64,000 nt of DNA, taken from positions 85,078,414-85,142,413 of the forward strand of contig CM048839.1 of assembly GCA_026545765.1 (NCBI GenBank). Reading direction: 5' to 3'. The translations under genes were made by a program, and so were the position numbers. The notes under the pieces were generated by a model. That model searched no databases. It was given only the letters and a program-made list of their open reading frames with translations, and had not been told where the DNA came from. Source of the stretch: Plantago major (lineage: Eukaryota; Streptophyta; Magnoliopsida; Lamiales; Plantaginaceae). This document shows, one piece after another, positions 1-9,526 of the stretch. The first letter of the stretch is position 1; every line of letters starts with the position of its first letter.

Positions 1-500
1 TTGAAAATCTTTGAACTAGAGTAGTCGTGGGTCGTCAATCCACGACCCTTAACCAAAACGTTTTAGAGAATCTTTGAACTAGCTTATTGGATTGGAGGGT
101 TTTTACGAAGATCTTTGAATGAGCCTAACCTATATGAACGATTTCAAACCCTAGAAGCGAATACGCAAGGCTATCACGTAACTACCATGTTCGGAGTGAT
201 TTAGCTACTCATAATCGAAGCAAGGATGAAAGAATAAAAGATATTGCTCATGTTTAACACAAACAGAATGATAATCGCATGCAAGCTTAACAATTCGAGA
301 AACAAAGTAAGAACGAATTGAATAAGATAAAACAATAGAGATTTACCACAGTAATCAGGGATTCGATATCAATCCTTCGATGAATAGTCAAAATCAAGCT
401 CTAAATTGTTATCAATGCCAAAGTATGAATATAGAGCTTTTCTATGAACTCGGATTTGCTCTTGGGCAAAGTGTTTTTTTTTTTTTTGCAATAGAATGAA

Positions 501-511
501 TGTCTAATATA
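501..511 (-). promoter_or_regulatory. Probable TATA box of LTR H copy
   Basis: On the minus strand this reads TATATTAGACA. The same phrase in the same context (TTACGTTATATATTAGACATTC) occurs in the two G1 LTRs at 17750 and 23321. It lies about 100 bp downstream, in the LTR direction, of the palindrome at 607-622. Confidence 0.55.
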
Positions 512-606
512 ACGTAAGGAGAAAAAATGGAATTAGGAAAAGAGATCGCAAAACTACGGCAAGAAACTAGCGTCGCCAGTTTGGTTCTGCCTCCATGGAG
601 AAAAAC

Positions 607-622
607 ACTGGCGTACGCCAGT
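607..622. promoter_or_regulatory. Perfect 16-bp palindrome ACTGGCGTACGCCAGT in an LTR promoter
   Basis: ACTGGCGT is followed directly by its reverse complement ACGCCAGT. Related GGCG/CGCC palindromes lie just upstream of the TATA box in the other Athila-like LTRs of this window, which suggests a promoter element. The function is inferred. Confidence 0.5.
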
Positions 623-1092
623 TTCGTCTTTATCTTTTTCTACAGGAGGAATTTGGCTATGCTTCTGGAACGAAAGTTATAGCCCTTTGAATTTTCTTTC
701 CCTGGCCACCGAGATCAGGTCAATCGAAAATCATATGAGAGAGTTATGGCCAAAATTGATAGACTGCTCTGTAAAACTTCACTTCAGCAAGCTTCGCTAA
801 AACAGCTCTCAAATCTTGGTCCGAACTCCGAATCCACTTCCGTTTTCGCCAAGATACTCTACATTCAAAGATATAGAACCAAAGTTTCCACTCCGATTTT
901 CACCTTTGGGACACAAAAATCCTACAAAACACAAACAAAGCACCAAGGCATAAAAACGCACAAAGACACTATAAAACCATAAACAAAGACTAAGAAAGAC
1001 CGCTAAAAAGGACCAAATGAGAATCTAAATTATCGTCTCATCAACAAGCTAAAGCCAGGTGACAGAAAGGAGAGAAGAAACTTCAAGAGAAG

Positions 1093-2521
1093 TCAGAGAG
1101 CTTTGCTCACTAAAGAATGGAAAAAGATTCAAATCCAATTGATGCTCTTGACATTGAGTCAGAATCTGAAGATGAAGATTCAGATGACTGCAAGCTACCT
1201 TCACCAGAGTTATGTGGCACAACTCACGATTTGGTTGACATTGGTCAAAAGAAGAAAAAATGTGTGGAGTTGATGAGGAGGTCTTTCCAGATTTCTCCAA
1301 CATCGAACCATGTCTAATGGCTGATGAGGTAACCAACATTTCTCAGTTCTTAAATTATGAAAGTGATGAGGAAGGTATAAAAGATCTAAAACATCTAAAA
1401 AAGGAGCTTGACCTTTATGAAAGAGAATTCTTGGTAGTCCAATCAAGAACTATGTTTCTGGAAGAAGAAAAGAAATCTCTTGAAAAGAAGATTTCAGAGC
1501 TAACCAAGATATCTGAAACAAAGGATGCTGAAAATGCATTTCTAAAGGCTCAGATATCTGAGACAGAGAAATCACACAAAAAGGCTTTGAACGTGCTTCA
1601 AAGGAAATATGAAGATATTCTTTCTGAAAATGAGGAACTCAAAAAGAAAGAACTATCTTTTCAATCCTATGCCAAAGCCAGTGATACTCTTACTGAAGTA
1701 CAATCTTATCTAAGAGATCCTTCAGAAAAGGGAGGACTTATGCTTGACATACAAACCTCTAACTTTACTCCTCTGAAACAGGGCGATGATAGAATGACGT
1801 TTGTAAGAAGTAAAAAACATGGCTTCCAAATAACCTATAACATTGGTAAAAACGCTAAGGCTGTTAACAAAGACAAGGAAGTTGCGACCCAACCTTTGAG
1901 GGAGAAACAAGTCTCCAAAAAAATGTGGAAAAGCTTTCTGAGAAGAAACAACACACTGGAAAGTGCAACCATCCACATTGCTATGTCTCGCGAAAAGGAA
2001 AAATTGCAGGAGCTGGCAACTCTCCTAACGTATTATTTTTCGGAAGAAACAATGATCCAGAGACTAGTAAAGCTGCTGAGAACAGACCTCAGATAGGTAA
2101 AAGTGCTCGAAATGGCATTGGCTATAGAGCCATCGGGAAACAACTTGCTCTGGAACATGAGCAAGAGCAAGAACGATGGATGAAAGCTAGGATTGCTAAA
2201 AGTAATCATCAAAAGTGGAAGAACGAACAAACCACTGAAAATCTGAATGCCAGGGCTAGAAGAAATCTGGCAAGGAAGGCTAAGTTTGCTGACAAGCAGA
2301 CTCAGCAACCTGACAGGTATCTGAAAGCACCACAAGGAGCACCTAGGAACACACCAAGAAGGAAAATTATTTTAGATAGCAATGATACTTGTCATTTACA
2401 CAAAATTCCTCCTTATGTTACAAGTAGACAAAAGCATGTTCCTAAGAACTACATACTGAAATGGATTCCTACTGGAAGATTGTTTAGTCTAAATGGTTCC
2501 ATTATTGAAATGAGAACCTAA
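1093..2521 (+). pseudogene. Copia A gag, C-terminal part (coiled coil and basic tail)
   Basis: This is the part of Gag downstream of the CCHC zinc knuckle; the knuckle itself is missing because the LTR at 1-1043 interrupts the gene. From about 1260 to 1700 the frame is rich in Glu, Lys and Leu with heptad spacing, which suggests a coiled coil for capsid assembly. From about 1925 the reading continues in another frame into a basic region (ARARRNLARKAKF and similar) ending in a motif near KWIPTGRLF just before the stop at 2521. Homologous stretches are at 35354-36554 in copia B and 60515-61740 in copia C. At least two frame changes separate the pieces. Role from family knowledge: virus-like particle shell and RNA packaging. 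Confidence 0.75.
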
Positions 2522-2544
2522 CTCCTATTTCATGTTTTGTGCAG

Positions 2545-2802
2545 AACACTCCAAAGAAGAAACCAACTTTGATTTTTCACAGTGGATGTGGGAAACACAT
2601 GACAGGAGATAAATCAAATCTGGTCAACTACAAAGTTTGCAACATTTGACCAGATATCAGATTTGCTGGTGGAGAATTAAATCCTACGTTAGGATTTGGA
2701 GATCTGAAATTGGGAGCTCTTACAATTTCAGTTGTTTTACATGTAGAGGGATTGAAATATAATCTCTTAAGCATGAGCTAGTTTGCAGATAAAGGTAATT
2801 CT
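2545..2802 (+). pseudogene. Copia A aspartic protease, catalytic Asp lost
   Basis: The protease cleaves the Gag-Pol polyprotein. The active-site region reads HSGCGKHMTGDK here, with CAC at 2578-2580, while copia C has DSGCGKHMTGDK at the same place (near 61810). The aspartate that does the chemistry is therefore replaced by His. The following region (RFAGGE, GFGDLKLGALTIS, VLHVEGLKYNLLSMS) matches the protease core and flap of copia C. In-frame stops occur near 2648 and 2780. The protease is joined directly to the Gag C-terminus upstream and to integrase downstream, as in other copia elements. Confidence 0.75.
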
Positions 2803-3861
2803 GTGAATATAAAAATGAAATCTCTGCAAACTATTGACAATGAGTCAAAGCAGACAGTCTTGGTTGCTAGGCGGAAAGGAGGTCTCTGTGTTGTTGACTG
2901 GGCATCTGCCACAACTGAAGAATGTCTCATGGTGAGTCAATTTGGCCACACTGAAGAAAATTGGCTATGGCATAAAAGAATGAGTCACTTGAACTTCAAA
3001 ATTCTAAACAAGCTAGCCAAGAAAGAGTTGGTGGTTGGATTACCCAAAATGGCATATAGAAAAGATGGTGTATGCTCAGCTTGCCAACCGGGAAAACAAT
3101 CCAAAACATCTTTGAAGTCTAAAACTAGACACTCCAGTGAAAGGCCACTGCAAATGTTACATATGGATCTTTTGGAATCCTCTGTAACTAGCTATGCTGG
3201 AAAGAAGTATGGTCTGGTTGTTGTTGATAATTACTCAAGATTCACTTGGGTTGTATTTCTCAAACAAAAATCTGATGCAATGGTTGAAATACCCAACTTG
3301 CTGAATAAGCTTGAATTCATGAAAAATGACAAGGTATCTGTAATTAGAACAGACCATGGTACTGAGTTTGTGAACCAGTACATAAAAGAGTTTTGTACAT
3401 GCAAAGGTATACAACATCAACTATCTTCAGTAAGGACACCACAACAAAATGGTGTTGTTGAAAGGAAGAATATGACCCTAAAAGAAGCAGCAAGAACAAT
3501 GCTTCCTGACACTGAAATAAGTGAAATCTATTGGGTTGAAGCTGTTAACACAACCTACTACACTCAAAATAGATGTTTGATCAACAAACACCATGACAAA
3601 ACTCCTTATGAACTTTTGATTGGTAGACCCCCTAGTATCAAACATCTAAGGGTGTTTGGTTGCAGATGTTTTGTTCTTAATAATGGAAAAGAATACTTGA
3701 GAACATTTCAACCAAAAGTAGATGAAGGAGTATTTCTTGGTAATTCTCTGAATAGCAAGGCCTACAGAATCTATAACAAAAGAACACAAAATATTGAAGA
3801 ATCTGTTCATGTAGTTTTCTATAAAGGGAACAAGAAAGTACCTTTGAATGAAGAACTCTAA
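2803..3861 (+). pseudogene. Copia A integrase
   Basis: Integrase joins the cDNA to the host chromosome. The GAG-pre-integrase/HHCC zinc region is seen as WHKRMSHLNF followed by CSACQPGK (about 2968-3105). The catalytic triad is visible: Asp in LHMDLLES (near 3165), Asp in RTDHGTEF (near 3350) and Glu in VVERKN (near 3460). The C-terminal part ([31 protein letters not shown]) follows. The reading frame is open throughout and ends at a TAA near 3859, where copies B and C read on into the acidic linker. The frame's first codon is GTG in the middle of pol, so it is not a true start; the protein would be released from Gag-Pol by the protease. Confidence 0.85.
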
Positions 3862-5235
3862 GATAGGTTCAAAGAACTAATGATTAAAGATTCTGAAGAA
3901 AAATCCTCAAAAGGAAACAATTCTGTCATTCACTTAGAGGATGACTCTGAGATGAAAAGCAACCATTGCTTAGTAACAACAATATGACTCTAAGACATGA
4001 TGAAGAATTTCCTATGAGAATTCCAGAAATGGAACAGGTTATTGAGAACCTTCATCATGAAGAGGTTTCTAAGATTGAGATTGCTGAAAATCCAATCCCA
4101 GATATCTCTAACACTGAAAAAGTGTCAGATATCTATGGCACTTCCCGTGTGCCAGAGATCTCAAATACTGAACAAGTATCTTGTCAAGATCATAATGATT
4201 CACATTGAAATCAAAATGATATTGATCCTACTAGTTCAAAACCCATTATAAAATGGATAAGAGATCATCCTGCCAAGGATGTGATTGGTCCTTTAGACCA
4301 AGGGGTTAGAACTAGGAGAGCAATTGCTGGAAATGCAGATTCTCACTATGGATGTTTCATCTCAAACGTTGAACCTAAAACTGTGGAAGAAGCATTGAAG
4401 GATCAAGACTGGATCTCTGCAATGCAAGAAGAGTTGATGGAATATCTGTAATTGGAACCAATTGGGTTTTCAGGAACAAAATGAATGATTCTGGTGAAAT
4501 AACCAGAAACAAAGCAAGGTTGGTTGCCAAGGGATTCACCCAGTTGCAAGATTGGATGCAATTAGACTCTTTCTAGCCTTTGCAGCTCATAATGACTTTA
4601 AAGTTTATCAAATGGATGTCAAAAGTGTATTCCTAAACGGTGAACTTGCTGAGGAAGTCTATGTTGAAAAACCACCAGGCTTTGAAGTTTCCACAGAAAG
4701 TAGAATGGTCTATAAACTTCAGAAAGCTCTGTATGGATTGAAATAGGCTCAAAGAGCATGGTATGATACTTTAGCCAAATACTTGCTAGAAAGTGGCTTC
4801 AAGAAAGGACATGTTGATAAAACACTCTTTACTTTGAACCTTGAAGGGAAATTACTTTTAGTTCAAGTATATGTTGATGACATTATATTTGGATCTAAAG
4901 ACAAGCAACTTTGTGAAGACTTTGTTGAGATCATGAAAAGTAAATTTGAGATGAGCATGATGGGAGAATTGAACTATTTCCTAGGGTTGCAAGTCAAGCA
5001 ACTTAATGATGGAATATTCATTAATCAAACAAAGTATGCAAAAGATATGCTCAACATGTTTAATCTAATGCCTTCTGAAAAGAATGCTAAGATACCTATG
5101 AGCATTGGAACCAAAATGACCTATACTGAATCTGACAAGAGTGTTGAAGAACACAAGTATAGGAAATTGATTGGGTCTCTATTGTACCTCACTGCAAGTA
5201 GACCTGATATTCAATATGCATGGAGTGTGTGCTAG
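3862..5235 (+). pseudogene. Copia A reverse transcriptase with two deletions
   Basis: The first part (to about 4440) is the acidic Ser/Glu-rich integrase-RT linker with repeated SNTE.VSDI phrases. RT follows. The catalytic motif YVDDIIF is intact near 4873-4890. Compared with copia B, about 45 bp are missing near 4433-4437 and about 45 bp near 4542, the latter removing most of the motif ending in [15 protein letters not shown] interrupts ALYGLK near 4744. The end of the frame is SRPDIQYA, broken near 5222 where one base is lost relative to copia B. The enzyme would copy element RNA into DNA inside the particle; this copy cannot. Confidence 0.8.
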
Positions 5236-5836
5236 ATTTCAGACAAATCCAATGCAATCACTCTACAACATTTCTATGAAAATATTAAGGTATCCAAAGG
5301 GTACTGTAGAAGTTGGGTTGTGGTATCCAAAAGACAGTGGATTGAGTTTAGTTGGCTATTCTGATGCTGACTATGCTGGATCATTGCTTGATAGAAAAAG
5401 CACTTCAGGAACTTGTCAATTTCTTGGTGCCAGATTAATATCATGGTTTAGCCAGAAATAAAACTCAATTGCCACATCTACCACATAGGCTGAATAAATT
5501 GCTGTTGGGTGCTGTGCTGCACAGATATTGTGGATACAACAACTCAGAGACTATGAGATCAATGAAGAGAAAACTCATATTTTATGTGACAACACAAGTG
5601 CTATTGCCATAACTCAGAATCGTAAGTTTCATGCAAGAACAAAGCACATTGATGTTAGACACCACTTCATTAGAGATCATGTTGAAAAAGGCAATATAGA
5701 GATACTCAAGATTGGTACTGAAGGCCAAATTGCAGATATCTTTACAAAGCCTTTGCAAGAAAGCAAGTTCTTAACCTTGAGACATAGTCTTGGGATAATG
5801 GAGCTACCGAAGGAACTGAAAAGTTCTAATCTCTGA
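5236..5836 (+). pseudogene. Copia A RNase H
   Basis: RNase H removes the RNA strand during cDNA synthesis. Visible acidic motifs are YSDADYAG (near 5358), the AE pair after a row of Thr codons (near 5487, followed at once by a TAA stop), and CDNTSAIAIT (near 5586). The C-terminal HIDVRHHFIRDHV phrase is present, and the frame closes with the stop at 5836. The piece 5528-5836 is open; two stops lie between 5459 and 5497. This is the end of pol. Confidence 0.8.
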
Positions 5837-6649
5837 GATGGAAACTCAGAAGGGAGAAAAGATATCTGGAACGGGTATCCAGATATCTAAGGTAAAAGGT
5901 AAAAGCTTCTACCAAAACGGTATTTGAGACGGGAACTCATATACTAAAAGGATGGGTAAAAGTGTCTTTCAAAGATATTTGAGACGGGTACTCAGATATC
6001 TGTGAGATCACAAATAGAGGGGGAACACAAAAGAGAAGTGTGGTACAACTGTATTCAGTCAACTACATCTCTGATGTTTTGTATCTTTCCATTTATATGT
6101 TAAGTTAGATACAGTCTCTGAACTTAATAGATAAGTCCAAAAGACTGTCCCTTAGTCACAAAAAAGAGATGTTATTCAGAAAGCTATTCGCCAAATTTCA
6201 TTAATTGGGCACAATTACAACTATTGATTGTGATCATTGCTGAAGAAGCAATCGAAACCCTTGATGAAATGGCCGTTTGGTCTTAACGGACGCGATTAAT
6301 TCTCGGTAAAATAGTGGACTATGAAAACACAGACGTGACCCACTATCATTTAATGCAAAGCGATTTTTACCCACGCCTACCTGCATTTGCACATATACAT
6401 ATGTACAAAATTAATTTGTATGTATATGTCTGCTGAGAGTACAATGCTATATATATAGGATTTTGGCAAAAGAATTCACTTTCGCCTAATCCAACATTTT
6501 ATCTTGCACAAAAACATAAATTTCTCTCTAAGTTTTTCTGCAAATCTCTTTGCAAATCTGCTGTATCTCCCTTAGTTTTTCTGAAAAGAACAACTAATCT
6601 CCCTTGATAATCTCTTCTCTTGTTTTCAGAAAACCTTCTATATAAAGAG
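5837..6649 (+). other. Copia A spacer between pol and third ORF, with degenerate repeats
   Basis: No convincing coding frame. From 5850 to 6010 there are about four degenerate repeats built around GAGACGGGTACTCAGATATCT-like phrases. A block near 6205-6290 (TTGATTGTGATCATTGCTGAAGAAGCAA) is conserved in copia B near 40280. The last 200 bp hold a TATA box and, at 6621-6630, a pyrimidine-rich tract ending TTTTCAG that could be a splice acceptor. The arrangement suggests separate expression of the third ORF. Confidence 0.6.
6448..6457 (+). promoter_or_regulatory. Internal TATA box upstream of third ORF
   Basis: CTATATATATAGG followed by ATTTTGGCAAAAGAA is kept almost base for base in copia B at 40509-40535, while the surroundings have diverged. 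It stands about 200 bp before the ATG at 6650, a suitable place for a promoter with a leader. That it drives transcription is inferred. Confidence 0.5.
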
Positions 6650-7472
6650 ATGGCTCCAAAACGTGCTGCTGCTAAGGATACCAGTGCTACTACTTCTACT
6701 GCTGCTGAAAAGCATGCACCAGTGCTAGTGATAGCAAACAATTGTCTCTTAGGCGATTTTAATTCTGAGAATTGGACTTCAAACCACAAGATGATTTGGG
6801 GTGCTGCTATGATTGAGCAACACCTTTCTGCTGTAATAGTAGAACAAGCAGATAGGAGGACTATCCTTGGTATGCTTGAAAAAGCACAAATCAAGGGTTT
6901 TTCTCTCCGCTCTTCCCAGTGGATGTTCTTCACTGGATGTACTTGAGTTTTATAATAACTCTCGTGTTATCACCAGCAATACTAATGGCATTGAAGAAAT
7001 GTCCATTAAAACCAAAGTTCAAGGAAAAGAAATTTTCCTTAACTGCCAAAGATTCTGTGATATCTTTGGTCTCCGAAATCAAGGAATTGATTTCGAGATT
7101 AACACCAAGGATGAAACTCTCCTTGAAGGTGTTAAGACCCTGTATAGTGATGTTTGAAACATGGATAGGCCAGATACTCCTCCTGAGTTCAAACATGCTG
7201 ATATCAGGACCAGACATCTATACAATCATTGGGATGTCTTGGCTTGCCTCCTTCACAGATGCTTTGATGGTCTACAAGGTGGAGCTGACCAAATAAGCTT
7301 GGAACGGTGGATGATGATGTTCCTGATGAAGGAAGAACTAACTAGGTCGGAAAACCTTGTTAACTGGGGAAAGTACGCCTATATGAAGTTTGTGAAGCGA
7401 ATCCAAGGCTTTGAACCAAAGATTGTCAAAGGCCTTGCTGAGCGTAAGAATACAGTGAGTTATGGATTATAG
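6650..7472 (+). pseudogene. Copia A third ORF, N-terminal 'plant transposon protein'-like domain
   Basis: The start is the ATG at 6650 (MAPKRAAAK), matched by MAPKNSSTQK in copia B at 40709. The domain shows LLGDFNSENWTSNHKMIWG, KAQIKGF, LDVLEFYNNS, then RHLYNHWDVLACLLHRCF and GFEPKIVKGLAERK. This layout resembles the putative plant transposon protein domain found in ORFs of plant LTR elements and in Sirevirus envelope-like ORFs; that match is from memory and needs a profile search. One frameshift lies near 6915, an in-frame TGA at 7155 and a TAG at 7470. A diverged relative occurs on the minus strand at 14769-15733. Function is unknown; it could be an envelope-like or host-factor-binding protein. 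Confidence 0.65.
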
Positions 7473-7906
7473 ATATGCTTTTTGCTGGACAAGCTTGAAG
7501 TACCACTCAAAGAACAGGCTAAAATAGCCACTAGCAATGTACTTTACCAATTTGAGTACACTAACAAGATGAAAAAGGTTGCTAAAGAACAAAAGAAAAG
7601 AAAATCTGATGACATATCTGTGGGGTCAGTTGCGATCAAAAAGCCCAGAACTTCACGAAAGAAGTCTGCTGGTAAATCAGAAGGCATACCCATTGTGGAT
7701 GTCGACTCTCAGATATCTGCCGCCACTACTGATGAACTCATCAATGCTGCAAAAGATACAACTGCTGATGAACTCATCAATGCTACCAAGGAAAGCCTTG
7801 CAGATGAACTCATTGGTAAAAATGAGAATAGTGGCAGGTATCAAGCACTATATGCAGAAACCATAGGGATTATGGACCAATCAGTTTCTAATGCTGATGA
7901 GAGCTC

Positions 7907-7948
<42 letters not shown>

Positions 7949-8461
7949 ATTCATCTCTCAAGTCCTATAGAAATCAAAAAGGGCTAAGGTTGCTGAAAAA
8001 GCAACAAGTTCAAAGGCTGTTGTAAAAGCCAAAAGTGTAGAGGTATCTGAAGAAGAACCTACACCACAGGTTGCTGAACAAGCACCTATTTCAAAGGTTG
8101 CTGAGAAATCACCCATTACTAAGGTTGCAGGAGAAGCACTTAGTACAAAGGTGGCTGAGATAGCACCTAAGTCCAAGGAATCTGGACAAGACACACTCAA
8201 GATGGTAGAAGAAGCTTTAAGGAGTGGTGATATAGTGATGGAGGATTCTGACATTGCCTCCACACTATACAAACTGTCACAAAAGGATCAGGATGAGCCC
8301 CACTTTGCTTGACCTTCCAGATCCAATTCACATGATTCACCAGATGATAATGAAGCCATGGTGAATAAATTGCAGTTTGACATGCCAACACTTTTGATTG
8401 CTGAAGAAAATCTTGCAAATGAGCAGGTTTCCGAACTCAATGAGAGGGATCAAACTGAGAA
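7473..8461 (+). pseudogene. Copia A third ORF, Lys-rich and acidic repeat segment
   Basis: The frame continues in phase from the N-terminal domain. It holds a basic patch (KKPRTSRKKSAGK) that could be a nuclear signal, three DELINA repeats near 7730-7815, and a run of about 12 Asp coded by a GAT microsatellite at 7908-7946. After a TAG at 7968, where copia B has a Glu codon, comes a chain of VAE.API.SK repeats to the TGA at 8310, then a further open stretch. Composition suggests a disordered linker. A run of 13 C at 8462-8474 shifts the frame. Copia B has the same segment in worn form at 41473-42480. Confidence 0.6.
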
Positions 8462-8626
8462 CCCCCCCCCCCCCAGAAAGATCATATAGGGGAAGCAACT
8501 GAGTCCCACACTCAGGAAATGTCTGAAGTACCTGAAACTTCAAACAAAGAAGTGGTCATTGAACATCAAGACCCTGACATGGGATCTTCACAAGGACCAG
8601 AGACCAATCAGCCTGATAATGTTCAG

Positions 8627-8706
8627 GTAGTTGAGTGGTTTAACTCTACACTTGTGATATTTTATGCCTTCTATATCTTGTTACTTATATGCATTCTTTG
8701 TTACAG
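8627..8706 (+). other. Predicted intron 1 of third ORF (80 bp)
   Basis: GTAGTTGAG donor after CAG; T-rich tail ending TTTGTTACAG. If retained, it codes for a hydrophobic stretch (see findings). Confidence 0.65.
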
Positions 8707-8814
8707 GCTATATGAGAGACACAAGCACAGGAGGAAACTGCAAAGCATACCTCAAAAAATGAGAATGAGGTTCCCACAACCTCAACACTTGTCGAAACTG
8801 AGCCTGTTTTACAG

Positions 8815-8900
8815 GTAGACTTAGTTTCTGAGACAAGAAATTTATTCTCAACTTTGCTTCAAATATCATATTTATCTAATATGGTGTTTGTCTCTAATAG
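8815..8900 (+). other. Predicted intron 2 of third ORF (86 bp)
   Basis: GTAGACTTAG donor after CAG, acceptor TCTCTAATAG, phase 0. Confidence 0.65.
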
Positions 8901-9002
8901 GCTCCAACTGAGAAAGAAGAAGATAAGGCAGGAATGCCAGAAAAGGACCCAGAAACCGTCAAGGTTTCTGAAGAAAATGTTCCTGAGTCTTCTAGTGTGA
9001 AG

Positions 9003-9085
9003 GTATATAAAAATCAATGATAAACATTCTTCATTTTGGGTTAATATGAATTCTTCTCTAATTACTCAATACTTTCTACTTACAG
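9003..9085 (+). other. Predicted intron 3 of third ORF (83 bp)
   Basis: GTATATAAAA donor after AAG, acceptor TTCTACTTACAG, phase 0. The same intron is at 42480-42563 in copia B, where the acceptor reads CAT. Confidence 0.7.
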
Positions 9086-9238
9086 GCTCATTTAGAAGTA
9101 GAAGTGCAAGGGGAAAGAGTTGCGACCTCCCCTGCACCCATGGAAATTGATGAAGCCCCCAACGCAACATCACCAGAAAGAACACCAGAAACCGAGAAGG
9201 TTTCTAAGAAAAATGATTCTGAACCTCCTGTTGTGGAG

Positions 9239-9328
9239 GTAAGTGAAAAACTCAGAGATCATTGAAGCTTAGTTGCATAAATTCTGTCATGACAATTTCC
9301 TAAGTATTGTGATCATTTTAATTCTCAT
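9239..9328 (+). other. Predicted intron 4 of third ORF (90 bp), acceptor mutated
   Basis: GTAAGTGAAA donor after GAG, phase 0. The expected acceptor reads CTCAT here, but CTCAG at the same place in copia B (42801-42805), so this copy has lost it. A nearby AG at 9335-9336 could be used instead. Confidence 0.65.
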
Positions 9329-9448
9329 GTTCAAGCAGAAAGAAAGGTTGATGAGGACCAGACTCCAAAGTCTCCACCTCACAACAAGATATCTGAGGCA
9401 CCCCCTGCCTCAGTAGTACAAGTCTCTGAGCCTAATGTATCGATTCAG

Positions 9449-9526
9449 GTAACTTAGAAACCTAACTACACTAGTACTCAAATGTGTACACAAGTTTTGA
9501 ATCTAACTCAAAACTCTTTCTTTCAG
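9449..9526 (+). other. Predicted intron 5 of third ORF (78 bp)
   Basis: GTAACTTAG donor after CAG, strong acceptor CTCTTTCTTTCAG, phase 0. The homologous intron in copia B is at 42919-42994. Confidence 0.7.

Larger units (their letters stand above)
1..1043 (-). repeat. Athila-like LTR (family H), left-truncated by the window edge
   Basis: Read on the minus strand this begins TGATGAGAC near 1043 and runs left out of the window. It aligns by eye with the plus-strand LTR at 53448-54820, including the phrase around the conserved CACGA block near 30-50. No coding sequence is present. It sits inside copia A: the copia gag sequence resumes at 1044 just after the zinc-knuckle region known from copia C near 60240. 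The first bases after the LTR, ACAAG at 1044-1048, would be one half of a 5-bp target duplication whose partner is off-window. Whether this is a solo LTR or the end of a full element cannot be seen. Confidence 0.8.
8475..9526 (+). other. Copia A third ORF: exon-intron ladder
   Basis: Short Glu/Pro/Ser/Thr-rich exons alternate with GT-AG introns. Exon 1 ends at 8626; exons 2-5 are 8707-8814 (36 codons), 8901-9002 (34), 9086-9238 (51) and 9329-9448 (40); exon 6 starts at 9527. Every junction is phase 0, every internal exon is a multiple of three, and most exons open with a GCT Ala codon right after the acceptor. Exon 2 has a TGA as its third codon in this copy. The exons read through in one frame only if the introns are removed. 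Confidence 0.75.

Noticed and set aside
7908..7946. GAT microsatellite as a separate repeat locus
   Set aside because: It codes for a run of Asp inside the third ORF and is in frame, so it is treated as part of that ORF.
8519..8818. An independent 99-codon gene with a transmembrane segment
   Set aside because: Its frame spans a predicted intron and stops at the next donor; it is reported only as a possible intron-retention product.
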